In this document: piece by piece, positions 17,083 to 25,099 of the stretch | How positions within the stretch are numbered: the stretch's first letter is position 1 | How the letters are laid out: every line of letters starts with the position of its first letter | From: Streptomyces sp. DSM 110735 | GTDB taxonomy: Bacteria; Actinomycetota; Actinomycetes; Streptomycetales; Streptomycetaceae | Assembly (NCBI RefSeq): GCF_016482685.1 | Contig: NZ_JACYHF010000013.1 | Span: 100,235 to 164,234 of the forward strand | Direction: 5' to 3' | Length of the DNA stretch: 64,000 nt | Program-made: the position numbers and the translations under genes | Notes under the pieces: generated by a model | Databases searched by the model: none | What the model was told of the DNA's origin: nothing | The model's input: only the letters and a program-made list of their open reading frames with translations

Positions 17083-18000
17083 CTAACGGGCGGGCGCGCC
17101 GACCCCGGCCAGCCCGGTCAGCGATCCCACCGAGACGATCTCGCGGGGCGCTTGCTCGGCGACCGGTCCGTCCGGAAGCGGCACGGCGCGCAGATTGCCG
17201 CCGAGATCGGAGACGTAGGCGACACCCGCCTCCCCGTCGACAGCGAGACCGATCGCCTCCTGGAACCCGTCGGCAAGAATCTCGGGCGCCTCGCCCCGTT
17301 CTCCGGCCGCCGGAAGGGGCGCCCGGTTGAGCGTGTTCCCGGTCGGCGGTGCGCCACGATCGGTCCAGTACAGCCGGTCGCCGTCGACGTGCAGGTCGAT
17401 CGGCTCCGGCAGGCCGTCCCACAGCACCTCGATGTCGGAGCGGTTCTCGGCGGTCTGACCGGCGGGTATGTCGAGCCCGGCCCGGAGGATCCGGCCCACG
17501 CCGCCCTTGGCGGGACCCTTCTGGGTCCAGTACAGGTGCCCGTGGGCGGGATCGACGGCCACGCCGACGCACTCGCCCATGATCCCCTCGTCGGCGGGGT
17601 TCACGACCAGATCGGTCAGCCCGGTGCCGTCCACGCGGACGCTGCTGACCCGGTGCCCCTCGCGGTCACCCCAGTAGAGCCTGCCCCTGCCGTCGGAAGC
17701 CAACTGCTTGCCGGTGGTCATCGCCCCGAGCGGGACCAGGTCACGCCGCCCTCCGCCGTCCAGGTTCACGGCGTGCACGCTGCCGTTGCGCGCGGAGAAG
17801 TCCAGTCCGGCTTCCCCGGGAGTGGCTTCATCGATCTTGGGCTCGCCCATTGTCGTCCAGTAGACGGTGCCGTCCTCCACCACGATGCCGTCCGGTGCGG
17901 GACCCGCGTCCGGCAGGAAGGTGGACACCCGGCCGTCCGGGACGCTCACCCGGAGCACCCTGCCCGACTTGATCTCCAGGGCCAGCAGTTCTTGCCACAT
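17083..18000 (-). CDS. SMP-30/YWTD-type beta-propeller protein
   Basis: A 305-residue protein with repeated YWTD-like blades: GTVYWTTMGEP, GRLYWGDREGHRV, GHLYWTQKGPA and DRLYWTDRGAP. These are typical of LDL-receptor YWTD and SMP-30/gluconolactonase-like six-bladed propellers. No signal peptide is visible. Some family members are lactonases; no catalytic residues can be assigned here. The ATG at 18000 has AAAGGA eight bases upstream, better placed than for the ATG at 18009. It lies downstream of the dehydrogenase at 18054 in the second CoA-transferase cluster, where the first cluster instead carries an ADC-like decarboxylase. Confidence 0.75.
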   Translation of the reverse strand: MWQELLALEIKSGRVLRVSVPDGRVSTFLPDAGPAPDGIVVEDGTVYWTTMGEPKIDEATPGEAGLDFSARNGSVHAVNLDGGGRRDLVPLGAMTTGKQLASDGRGRLYWGDREGHRVSSVRVDGTGLTDLVVNPADEGIMGECVGVAVDPAHGHLYWTQKGPAKGGVGRILRAGLDIPAGQTAENRSDIEVLWDGLPEPIDLHVDGDRLYWTDRGAPPTGNTLNRAPLPAAGERGEAPEILADGFQEAIGLAVDGEAGVAYVSDLGGNLRAVPLPDGPVAEQAPREIVSVGSLTGLAGVGAPAR

Positions 18001-18053
18001 CGCGGTCATCCTTTCTCGTCGTCGCTCGCCGTGGCGCCTGTCACGGAGCCCGG

Positions 18054-18944
18054 TCACTTCTCCTGGTCGTCGGCGGTCGGCGGCTGTGGCCAGCCCAGCG
18101 GTTCGAGAACGGCGCGGGTGCGCCCGTCCCGGAGGGCGACGAGCTTCTCGTAAGCCGACTCGCCGGTGCCGTACGCCTCTTCGACCGCGTCGAAGACCTC
18201 GCCCATGCGGGAGGGATCCGGCTGGCCGATCTCGAAGGTCATCTGCGAGCCGACATGCTCCGCCAGGTGCCGAAGACCCGCCGGACCGCCCCCGAGGGCG
18301 CCGCTCTGGAACGGACCGACGGTCGCGTAACGCAGGCCCAGTGAGGCCCGGACCAGGTCGTCGAGGTCCGCCACGTCGATGACGCCCTGCTGTACCAGGT
18401 AGGTGGCCTGCTCGTTGAAGACCTTCTGCAGCCGGTTGCCGACGAAACCCGGAATCTCCCTCTTCAGCCGGATCGGCAGCTTGTCCAGCTCGCGGTAGAC
18501 CTCGACCGCCCGGTCCATCGTGCGCTCCGAGGTCGCGGGTCCGGGCACCACCTCGACCAGGGGCATCAGCTCCGGCGGATTGAACGGGTGGCCGATCACG
18601 ATCCTGTCGGCCGCCGGATTCCCGGCCGCGATGTCGGACGGCAGAAGCGAGGACGAGGAGGAGGCCAGCACCACGTCGTCACGGGTGTGCGCGGCGAGCG
18701 TGGCGAACATCTGCTCCTTGATCTCGATCCGCTCCGGCCCGCATTCCTGAACGAAGTCGGTGCCGTCGGCCGCGGCGGCGAGGTCGGTGAAGAGCGTGAC
18801 CGGCACGCCGGTGAGCTGCTGCTCCACCACCTCCGCCAAGTCGGGCCGGGGATCGCTGATCCGCACCTCCCACCCGGCCGCGCCGAACAGACGGGCCCAG
18901 GAGAGCCCGATCACGCCCGCACCTACGACTGTGACTACTGCCAT
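18054..18944 (-). CDS. 3-hydroxyacyl-CoA / carnitine dehydrogenase-like protein (paralogue)
   Basis: A 296-residue NAD-dependent dehydrogenase, paralogous to the 1941-2915 gene. Shared blocks include GAGVIGLSWARLF, VQECGPERIEIKEQ, SSSSLLPSDIA, GHPFNPPELMPLVEVVPGP and IPGFVGNRLQ. It is shorter at the N-terminus and more diverged than a recent duplicate would be. AGGAG precedes the ATG. It sits between the second CoA-transferase gene (83 bp upstream) and the propeller gene, in the same order relative to dehydrogenase and transferase only if one cluster is rearranged. The substrate is unknown. Confidence 0.87.
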   Translation of the reverse strand: MAVVTVVGAGVIGLSWARLFGAAGWEVRISDPRPDLAEVVEQQLTGVPVTLFTDLAAAADGTDFVQECGPERIEIKEQMFATLAAHTRDDVVLASSSSSLLPSDIAAGNPAADRIVIGHPFNPPELMPLVEVVPGPATSERTMDRAVEVYRELDKLPIRLKREIPGFVGNRLQKVFNEQATYLVQQGVIDVADLDDLVRASLGLRYATVGPFQSGALGGGPAGLRHLAEHVGSQMTFEIGQPDPSRMGEVFDAVEEAYGTGESAYEKLVALRDGRTRAVLEPLGWPQPPTADDQEK

Positions 18945-19027
18945 GACGAAACACTCCTGCCGAGTGAAGGAGACGAGGAAAGACGTGCGCCTTCCCGTCG
19001 GGCGACCGGACGGGAAGGCGGGAAGGG

Positions 19028-20527
19028 TCAGCGCGGTGTGGTGCGCCAGGCCGGCTTGTCGGCCCCCATGGGGCTGAGCACCGTCGTGAAGTCCCCCTGA
19101 CGCAGGGAGGAGAACTCCAGTTGGTCGGTCATGCCCTGGTAGGCGCCGAGCGGGGTCTTCGCGGTGAAGAGGTCGGGGTCGACGAGGGTGTGCTCAGGAG
19201 TGGAGTCGACGGTGGCCTGCACGTAGTCCCGGTCGAAGACACCGAGGGACATGAGCCACAGGCAGATCTTCGTCAGCGAGACCCTGACGCGGTAGGAGCC
19301 GCCTTCGCTCGCCCGCCGCCGCAGCGCCGCGAGGGTGCCGATCGTCCCCAGCCACCCGACCACGTTGTCGACGATGGGCAGGATCGGGGGCTGCCTGGGG
19401 TCTTCGAGGGTGCCCTCGAGTGCGAAGATTCCCGCGACGCAGGCACCGATCTCGTCGAACCCGGGGCGGTTCGCCCAGGGACCGGACGGGCCGTGCAGGG
19501 TCACCTCGGTGTGGATCAGCCCGGGGTATTTCGCGGCAAGGTCCTCGGCCGTCAGCTTCTGCTTCGCGAGGAACCCGGGGTGCCGGTTGGAGAAGAACAC
19601 GTCGGCGTCCGCGAGAAGCTGTTCGAGGCGTTCACGGTCCGGCTCGGAGTCGCCGAGATAGGCCGAACGCATACCGACCTGGGTGTCCCAGTAGAACGGC
19701 TCGATCTCGACATCGTCGGGACGCCAGATGTTCAGCACGTCCGCGCCGAAGGAGGCGAGATCGCGCCCTATCGCCGCGCCCGCGATCACGTGGCCCATGC
19801 CGAGCGCGCGGATGCCGTCGAGCGGCTGTCGCGCACCGTCCGTGAACGGCACGGGCGCGCTGTCCGCGATCTTCTCGACCTCGATGAGCGGAAGGTCGGC
19901 GAGCACGTCGGTGTACTGGGGCTCGGTGAGGAACTCCTCCAGGGAGCGCACCTTGGCCAGGACGATGCCCGCGTCCGCCGCCGCCTTTTCGAGCTCGTCC
20001 GCGTCCCAGCCGGCGATGGCGGCGTCCAGGGCCTCGGTCGTGTCCGGGCAGTCCAGGAGGGCGAGCGCCTTGCTGCGGAGTCCCGGATAGACGTTGAGCG
20101 TGACGACGCTCTTGCCGTCCTTGGTCCGGCGGAAGAACGGCAGGTTCACGAAGGGGTTGCGCTTGTTCCACTTGATCGACGGCTTCCTGCCGTTGATCAG
20201 CTCCCACCGGAGGTCCGCAAAACCGGCGAACCGGCGGAACGCCTTCCGGACGTCGATGGTGACATCCTGGGGCTCTCCTCCGCGGTCCCGCCAGATCGCC
20301 GACGCCGCGACCCCCTTGCCCGCGAGGGCGATCGCGGCAGCGGACCCGAACCGGAAGCGACCGGGTACCAGGGGATCCGCCCCCGAGGTGAACGACACCG
20401 AACCGCCGCAGTCCTCCGGCGACAAGCCGGCCTCGCGCAGGATTTCCTCGAGGTGCCCAGCGAAATCGAATTCGTCCGACGTGATCGGGTTCTCGAGCGC
20501 ATGACGAAGCCGCTTGGTCAAATTCAT
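19028..20527 (-). CDS. CaiB/BaiF family CoA-transferase (paralogue)
   Basis: A 499-residue class III CoA-transferase, paralogous to 413-1900 along its whole length: MNLTKRLRHALENPITSDEF, WELINGRKPSIKWN, GIRALGMGHVIAGAAIGR, GADVLNIWRP, SNRHPGFL, and TPLGAYQGMTDQL near the end (TPLGHYQGITDQV in the first copy). The ATG at 20527 follows GGAAGAGGCAAAGCG; a frame open to 20602 adds no family sequence. It leads the second cluster and is divergent from the LysR stub at 20765. The intact LysR gene at 3917 might regulate it through the shared upstream block. Confidence 0.88.
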   Translation of the reverse strand: MNLTKRLRHALENPITSDEFDFAGHLEEILREAGLSPEDCGGSVSFTSGADPLVPGRFRFGSAAAIALAGKGVAASAIWRDRGGEPQDVTIDVRKAFRRFAGFADLRWELINGRKPSIKWNKRNPFVNLPFFRRTKDGKSVVTLNVYPGLRSKALALLDCPDTTEALDAAIAGWDADELEKAAADAGIVLAKVRSLEEFLTEPQYTDVLADLPLIEVEKIADSAPVPFTDGARQPLDGIRALGMGHVIAGAAIGRDLASFGADVLNIWRPDDVEIEPFYWDTQVGMRSAYLGDSEPDRERLEQLLADADVFFSNRHPGFLAKQKLTAEDLAAKYPGLIHTEVTLHGPSGPWANRPGFDEIGACVAGIFALEGTLEDPRQPPILPIVDNVVGWLGTIGTLAALRRRASEGGSYRVRVSLTKICLWLMSLGVFDRDYVQATVDSTPEHTLVDPDLFTAKTPLGAYQGMTDQLEFSSLRQGDFTTVLSPMGADKPAWRTTPR

Positions 20528-20718
20528 CGCTTTGCCTCTTCCTTCCGAGGTGACACCAGCAGTCGGCAACCCATGTCGGGTGACAAGACACCTGGAGGGC
20601 AAGAGGGCGACACGCCGGGGTCAATTACATATTCTATCCGCTCGGCCCGGAATTGCCTTGTTCTGAAGGGGTGGCCCAGTCCGGTGTGCCCGCTTGGTCA
20701 ATTCGAGCACCTGTGAAC

Positions 20719-20776
20719 CAGTTGACACCCGTCGGCTGGCGTCTGTCCAATACATGATTCAGTCATGATCCATACG
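20719..20776 (+). repeat. diverged copy of the LysR promoter/start region (3871-3928)
   Basis: An ungapped 58-nt alignment with 3871-3928 gives 45 identities by hand count, including GTCTGTCCAATA and TCATGATCCATA without change. The operator reads CCAAT-N5-ATTCA, so the right arm has decayed, and a TTGACA appears at 20722-20727. This shows that the second CoA-transferase cluster once had its own divergent LysR gene. Confidence 0.75.
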
Positions 20777-20830
20777 ATTCAGGGTATGGCTCTGCTCTGT
20801 GATGTCTACTTACATGTCGTTTCACCATGA
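20765..20830 (+). pseudogene. truncated LysR-gene start (21 codons)
   Basis: The ATG and the first codons (MIH, then TIQG) correspond to MIHMVED of the LysR gene at 3917, after a shared promoter block. The frame then leaves LysR sequence and stops at 20830. The rest of the gene is gone and unrelated DNA follows. Confidence 0.55.
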
Positions 20831-20946
20831 GGCTGCCGCGGAGTCTGCGGCCGTCTTCCTTCATCGGAGCTGGACCGGCTACGGAGTTTTCGCGGCGATC
20901 TTCGCGCCGGTCGACGGCCGAGAGGTCGGCGTGACACATCGCCTGC

Positions 20947-21150
20947 AACCGCTCCGGTCACGTCCTGCACAGCATCTACGGACAGAACTTGACCACCCCG
21001 CGCGAGGGCGGCGGCGAACCACTCGCGCAGGACGGCCCGGGCGAACTCGCGGACACCATCGCCCAATCCTTCGGTGACTTCGCCTGGTTCAAGACCCAGA
21101 CGTCCAAGGGCGCCGACGCCACGCAGGGAACGGGCTGGGGCGTGCTGGCC
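20947..21150 (+). pseudogene. superoxide dismutase (Fe/Mn type), internal fragment
   Basis: The frame reads NRSGHVLHSIYGQNLT, EPLAQDGPGELADTIAQSFG, DFAWFKTQ and TQGTGWGVLA, which is the central part of an Fe/Mn SOD (NLSGHxLHSIYWxNLT and FGSFxxFKxxF in normal members). The N-terminal helical hairpin and the C-terminal DxWEHAYYL region with two metal ligands are missing, so it cannot be active. The N-terminal boundary falls in unrelated sequence, and the C-terminal boundary abuts the end of the toroid-protein gene on the other strand. Confidence 0.75.
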
Positions 21151-21169
21151 AGCCCTTTCCGTGTTTCGG

Positions 21170-22633
21170 TCACTGATGCCGCGCGCCCCTGACGCCATGC
21201 CGCCGAGCCCCGGTGACGGCGCTGCCGCCCGCCACCAGGAGCGCCAGTGCCCACAGCGCCTCGGTACGCGCGTCGGTGCCGGTCGCGGCGAGTTCGCCGT
21301 CGGCGGTCGCGTCGTTCCCGCTCGTGTCGCCCGGTACGTAGGCGCTCGTGGTGTCCGACGGGGTCGGGGTGTCGGGCACGGTGCTGATGTCGGGGGGTGC
21401 GGCCGACGACGTGGCCGAGGGTGAGGCGGTGCCCGTGTGGGAGGGACGGGGCGTGGGCGACGGTGAGGTGGAAGCGCTCTCGCTGGGTGACGGCGGCGGA
21501 GAACTCGGGGTGCCGCTGAGGGACAGGGTGCCGAAGGAGATCCCCGTCGAGCCGCCCAGCGCCTGGGTGGAGGCGCGTACGTCGGAGCCCTGCTGGCCGT
21601 CGGCGGCCACGTTGAAACCGCCGTCGGCGTTCTGCTGACCCGCGAGGAAGGCGAGGGTCTTGGTGATCTGCGCCTGGTAGGTGTCCGCGTCCAGGCTGAG
21701 GCCCTGCACCGCCAGGCCCGCCGAGTTGGTGGAGTCGCCCGCGGCGCCGGGGAAGTCGCCGTCCGCCTTCTGCTGTTTCGCGATCCAGGCGACGCCCTTC
21801 GTCACGGCGGCCGAGGCGGACTCGTCGTCAGGGAGGAGCGCCAGGGCCATCACCGCCATCGCGGTGGAGTCCACGTCCGTGTCGCCGGTCGAGGGAATCA
21901 GGCTCGGCCAAGAGCCGTCGGCGTTCTGGAGCTTCTTCAGGTACGCGACCGGCGCGGCCGCGTTGGCGGTGTCGCCCGCCCGTAACTGGGCCATGACACC
22001 GAGGGATTGGGAGAAGACGGACGGCGCGTAGCTGTAGGCGCCCGGCGCCGGGCAACTCGTGTCCGCCGTACTCGCCTCGGTGCACACGGCGTTGTCCAGG
22101 GCGGCGATCAGGTCCTGGCCGCCGAATGCGCGGGGGTCCCTCCCCGCCACCTCCGCGAGCAGCGCCTCCTTGCCGATCGCGCCGCCGCTCGCGTACGAAG
22201 TGCCGATCCCTGTCCAGTCGTTGACCGTACGGGCGGTGCCGTCGGTCTTCCGCTGGTCGAGGAAGTCCACGATCTTCGTGAAGGCGGCGTCGTTCTTGCG
22301 GGTCGCGGCCAGCGCGTACGCCCCGTCGATCGTCAGGCCGAAGTCGGCGAAGCCGCCGCCGAAGGGCTCGTAGTAGTGCCCGTCGGTCAGTTGGGCCGGG
22401 GCGACCAGATAGGCGGTGCCCTTCTCCAGGTCGGGGGTCGCGGCCCGTACGGCGGGGACCCTGAGCGGCGCCGCCCCGGACGCCGAGGGGGTCGCCGGGG
22501 CCAGGGGGGCGGCGTGGGCAGGGAGAGCCGCCGTCCAGAGGGAGACACCGGGCGCCGACAGCAGCAGGAACGCGGTGGCGACCGCCGCCGTTCTCCCCCC
22601 GCTGCTCGGTCTTCCACTCGGAACTCGGTGCAC
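21170..22633 (-). CDS. secreted alpha/alpha-toroid protein, cell-wall sorted; candidate B12-binding (intrinsic-factor alpha-domain-like)
   Basis: A 487-residue protein. A signal peptide (about 1-42, ending PAHA) is followed by a prenyltransferase/squalene-cyclase-type toroid (about 65-370) with helix repeats SQSLGVMAQL, DSTAMAVMALALL, NSAGLAVQGLSL and turn motifs NADGSWP, KADGDFPG and NADGGFN. This fold is shared with the alpha domain of animal intrinsic factor and transcobalamin. A Ser/Pro/Thr-rich linker (about 378-445) leads to LAATG, a membrane helix and an Arg-rich tail, a class-E sortase signal. The GTG start has GAGGGGG upstream. A cobalamin riboswitch lies in its leader (22755-22850). 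I infer a B12- or corrinoid-capture role; no B12 contact residue can be proven by eye. Confidence 0.85.
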   Translation of the reverse strand: MHRVPSGRPSSGGRTAAVATAFLLLSAPGVSLWTAALPAHAAPLAPATPSASGAAPLRVPAVRAATPDLEKGTAYLVAPAQLTDGHYYEPFGGGFADFGLTIDGAYALAATRKNDAAFTKIVDFLDQRKTDGTARTVNDWTGIGTSYASGGAIGKEALLAEVAGRDPRAFGGQDLIAALDNAVCTEASTADTSCPAPGAYSYAPSVFSQSLGVMAQLRAGDTANAAAPVAYLKKLQNADGSWPSLIPSTGDTDVDSTAMAVMALALLPDDESASAAVTKGVAWIAKQQKADGDFPGAAGDSTNSAGLAVQGLSLDADTYQAQITKTLAFLAGQQNADGGFNVAADGQQGSDVRASTQALGGSTGISFGTLSLSGTPSSPPPSPSESASTSPSPTPRPSHTGTASPSATSSAAPPDISTVPDTPTPSDTTSAYVPGDTSGNDATADGELAATGTDARTEALWALALLVAGGSAVTGARRHGVRGARHQ

Positions 22634-22754
22634 GTCGTCCCCCTCGGTCGGCCGCGAGCGACGCGTGCGCGGAGGCGGAGTCCGGACCGGGGCAACCCGG
22701 AGGAGCGCTCCACACCGCAGTCCTCGACGGTGTTGGATCGTGTGACGGTCTCAG

Positions 22755-22850
22755 CGCAGGTAATCCGGCTCGCCCATCTCCCGATGAGCCCACGGTTGCG
22801 GGTCAGCGCCGGATTCCGACCGGCTTCCCCTGGCCGCTGAAACGCAGAGC
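22755..22850 (-). promoter_or_regulatory. cobalamin riboswitch (upstream of toroid gene)
   Basis: The minus strand contains the B12 box: GGGGAAGCCGGTCGGAATCC, then GGCGCTGACCCGCAACCGTG, then GGGCGAGCCGGATTACCTGC at the 3' end. These match the conserved core of the cobalamin riboswitch, which represses expression when adenosylcobalamin binds. A promoter TTGACG (22874-22879) with 17-bp spacing to TGAGAT (22851-22856) lies just upstream. The toroid gene starts 122 nt downstream. Confidence 0.9.
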
Positions 22851-22946
22851 ATCTCACCATGGCCGGGAGGCGTCGTCAACGCGTCACGACGAGTGAGTAG
22901 TTGAGTGGGAGGAGCCGAGGCGGTCGCCCCGGCTCCCGCCCGCGTC

Positions 22947-23525
22947 TCAGTGCGCCCGCACCGAGTCCGGGGTGAACTTCGGCTTCCCGGTCGTCCCGTC
23001 GATGCTCGTCGAGCCGTAGACCCACGCCTCGACCTCACCGGCCTTCGGCTTGTCGCTCATGGCGCCGAGCGGGCTGTACGTCCAGGTCGACTGGCCCGCC
23101 GGGGCGATCCAGTAGGACCAGTACGCGGAGGCGGGCGGGGTGAGGACGCAGGCGTCCTGCGCCGGGGTCGGGTACTGAGTCCCGCTGTTGAAGCCCGAGT
23201 TGCCGATCCGGCAGATGAAGGCGGGACCGTCGTGCTGCGTACCGGCGGTGGTGAAGCCGCCGTTGTGCAGCAGGTTGTAACCAGTGGTCGGGCTGGCGTC
23301 GCAGCCGCGCACCACCGAGCCGCCCCACGGCGCGAAGTCGACCGCGACGATCGCGCCCTTGGTCGGAGTGCAGCTCGACAGCGGATCGGCCGCCGCCGGG
23401 GTCGCCGTACCCGTCACGGCGGCTCCCGTCGCGGCCAGGGCGAGCGCGGCCGCCGCGAGCGCTCGCGGAACGGCACGTCCGGCAACGGCACGTCCGGCAA
23501 CGGTGCGTTCGGTGGCGTTCTTCAT
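22947..23525 (-). CDS. small secreted protein, transcobalamin beta-domain-like (DUF4430-like)
   Basis: 192 residues. A signal peptide (to about residue 48, ATPAAA) precedes a single domain containing FICRIGNSGF, DACVLTPPASAYWSYW, WTYSPLGAM and KAGEVEAWVYG. The sequence order (xxFIxxIxG, then YWxYW, then a closing GExxxWxY) resembles the C-terminal beta domain of transcobalamin/intrinsic factor and bacterial DUF4430 proteins. Four cysteines are conserved with the paralogue at 24125 and probably form disulfides. There is no anchor, so it is likely released. The ATG at 23525 has GGAGGGG upstream. It is under its own cobalamin riboswitch. Confidence 0.8.
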   Translation of the reverse strand: MKNATERTVAGRAVAGRAVPRALAAAALALAATGAAVTGTATPAAADPLSSCTPTKGAIVAVDFAPWGGSVVRGCDASPTTGYNLLHNGGFTTAGTQHDGPAFICRIGNSGFNSGTQYPTPAQDACVLTPPASAYWSYWIAPAGQSTWTYSPLGAMSDKPKAGEVEAWVYGSTSIDGTTGKPKFTPDSVRAH

Positions 23526-23650
23526 GGCAGCCCCTCCAACTCGGCCGTGGGCGACCGGGCGTGGAAGGTCGGCGGCGCACGGGCACAGCCCCGTACCGCC
23601 TTCCGGTCCACGCCGCAGTCCACGACGGCGCTTCGGTCCTGGCTCCAGCC

Positions 23651-23748
23651 CAGGTGCTCCGGCTCGCCCATCCGCCGACGGGCCTACGGTTGCGGGACAG
23701 CGCCGGACTTCGACCGGCTTCCCCTGAGTGCTGAAGTGAAAGCGCGTC
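23651..23748 (-). promoter_or_regulatory. cobalamin riboswitch (upstream of small secreted beta-domain gene)
   Basis: The minus strand reads GGGGAAGCCGGTCGAAGTCC, GGCGCTGTCCCGCAACCGTA and GGGCGAGCCGGAGCACCTG, which is the cobalamin riboswitch core. A TTGACG (23773-23778) about 18 bp from TCGCAT (23749-23754) is the likely promoter. The gene starts about 125 nt downstream. Confidence 0.9.
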
Positions 23749-23817
23749 ATGCGACCACGGTCGAGCCGCCCGCGTCAATGGGTGGCCACATCGCCGCTGA
23801 GACGGCGGGCGTGCGCG

Positions 23818-23864
23818 CCGGCCCGTCCTTGACGGCCGCACAGCCCCGTCCTTGACGGCCCTTT
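23818..23864 (+). promoter_or_regulatory. divergent promoter region with two CCGTC-CTT-GACGG elements
   Basis: Between the two divergent riboswitches, CCGTCCTTGACGGC occurs twice about 23 bp apart. Each copy is itself a short palindrome and each contains TTGACG. The second TTGACG (23852-23857) is spaced 17 bp from TCAAAT (23875-23880) and is the likely -35 box for the rightward transcript. The repeated element could be an extra operator. Confidence 0.5.
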
Positions 23865-23875
23865 CGGATCGTGCT

Positions 23876-23982
23876 CAAATCCGCCTGAGAAGCAACAAGT
23901 TCCAGGGGAAGCCGGTCGAAAACCGGCGCTGACCCGCAGCCGTGGGCCCACCAGGAGGTGGGCGAGCCGGAATGCCTGGAGC
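23876..23982 (+). promoter_or_regulatory. cobalamin riboswitch (upstream of ECF transporter operon)
   Basis: The plus strand reads GGGGAAGCCGGTCGAAAACC, GGCGCTGACCCGCAGCCGTG and GGGCGAGCCGGAATGCCTGG, matching the cobalamin riboswitch core of the other two leaders. About 140 nt of leader remain before the first ORF at 24125. It should control the five-gene operon 24125-28675. Confidence 0.9.
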
Positions 23983-24124
23983 GAGATTCAGAGAGCAACT
24001 GACGCCGTCGCGGACTACGGCGTGGTGCGAACGGCTGTCGTACCCAGGGCACTTGAGCCCGGTGCGGGAGCCTTGAGCCACGTTCCCGCCTGCGCCGGTC
24101 TCGACGCGTACGAGGGGGACGGCG

Positions 24125-25099
24125 ATGGGCACACCGGGGCACAGAGACACGCGGAGGCGGGGCAGACTCGCCGGACTCCTCGCGGCACTCGGCTTCACGG
24201 CAGCCCTGCTCACCGCGACCTCCCCGCCCGCGAGCGCGGACCCGCAGGCCATGGGTCGCTGCACCACCACCTCCGGCGTCGTCCTCGCCGTCGACTTCAG
24301 CCATTGGGGCGGACCGATCCTGCGTTCCTGCGGCACCACCCCCACCACCGGCTACGCGCTGCTGAACCAGGGCGGCTGGCGGACGACCGGCACCGGTCAC
24401 GACGGTCCGGCGTTCATCTGCCGTATCGGCTACAGCGGTTACCAGGGCGGCAGGCAGTACCCCACCCCCGCCGACGACGACTGCGTGCTCACCCCGCCCG
24501 CCTCCGCCTACTGGTTCTACTGGCACGCCGACCCCGGCGCCAAGGACTGGACCTACAGCCAGCTCGGCGCGATGCTCTACCGTCCCAAGCCCGGCAGCGT
24601 CGACCTGTGGGTCTTCGGCGGCACGAACATCGAGGGCACCCAGGGCCGCCCCCAGGTCAGCCCCGACCAGGTGCGCGCCCGCAACACCGCCCCGCAGGGC
24701 GACGCGGGCAAACCCGCCTCCACCGCGAAGGCGCCCCCGCTGCCGCCGGACGTCGACACCGGTCCGGCGCCCGGACGGCAGCCTGACCGGCCGTCCCGTA
24801 CCGCACCCGCCGTACCGAAGCCGCCGATGAAGAAGCCCACGCCCACGTACAAGCTCAAGGCCGAGCCGAATCCGTCGAAGAGCGCGAGCGCCACCCCGTC
24901 GTCCACCGCCAGCCCTGCCCCGACCGTGTCGGTCAAGGCCGCGCCCACCACCCGTACCAAGGTCGTCGACGCGGCCCCCGCCGCCGACGCCCAGCACGAC
25001 TCCGGCTCGGTGCTGCCCGTCGCCGCCGCGGGCGGACTGGTCGTGCTGATCGGCGGCGCGGCCGTGTTCGAGGCACGCCGACGCCGTCGCGCCGAGTGA
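24125..25099 (+). CDS. membrane-anchored transcobalamin beta-domain-like protein (DUF4430-like)
   Basis: 324 residues. A Sec signal (to about residue 38, ASADP) leads to a beta-domain closely related to 22947-23525: GPAFICRIGYSG, DDCVLTPPASAYWFYW, WTYSQLGAM and KPGSVDLWVFGG, with the same four cysteines. A long Pro/Ser/Thr-rich stalk (about 190-290) is followed by a hydrophobic segment and an RRRRR-type tail. No LPxTG or LAxTG motif is seen, so it is probably held by the C-terminal helix itself. The ATG has GAGGGGG upstream. It is the first gene of the ECF transporter operon; its stop overlaps the next start. The likely role is to present corrinoid to the transporter. Confidence 0.82.
   Translation: MGTPGHRDTRRRGRLAGLLAALGFTAALLTATSPPASADPQAMGRCTTTSGVVLAVDFSHWGGPILRSCGTTPTTGYALLNQGGWRTTGTGHDGPAFICRIGYSGYQGGRQYPTPADDDCVLTPPASAYWFYWHADPGAKDWTYSQLGAMLYRPKPGSVDLWVFGGTNIEGTQGRPQVSPDQVRARNTAPQGDAGKPASTAKAPPLPPDVDTGPAPGRQPDRPSRTAPAVPKPPMKKPTPTYKLKAEPNPSKSASATPSSTASPAPTVSVKAAPTTRTKVVDAAPAADAQHDSGSVLPVAAAGGLVVLIGGAAVFEARRRRRAE

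Noticed and set aside
17083..18000. Assignment of the propeller protein as gluconolactonase
   Set aside because: The YWTD blades are clear but the metal-binding residues of SMP-30 lactonases cannot be identified by eye.
20799..21077. A 92-codon plus-strand frame over the SOD fragment
   Set aside because: The superoxide dismutase similarity is in another frame, so this frame is not the coding one.
21170..22633. Toroid protein as a terpene cyclase or prenyltransferase
   Set aside because: It has a signal peptide, wall-sorting signal and B12 riboswitch, and lacks a DxDD or other cyclase catalytic motif.
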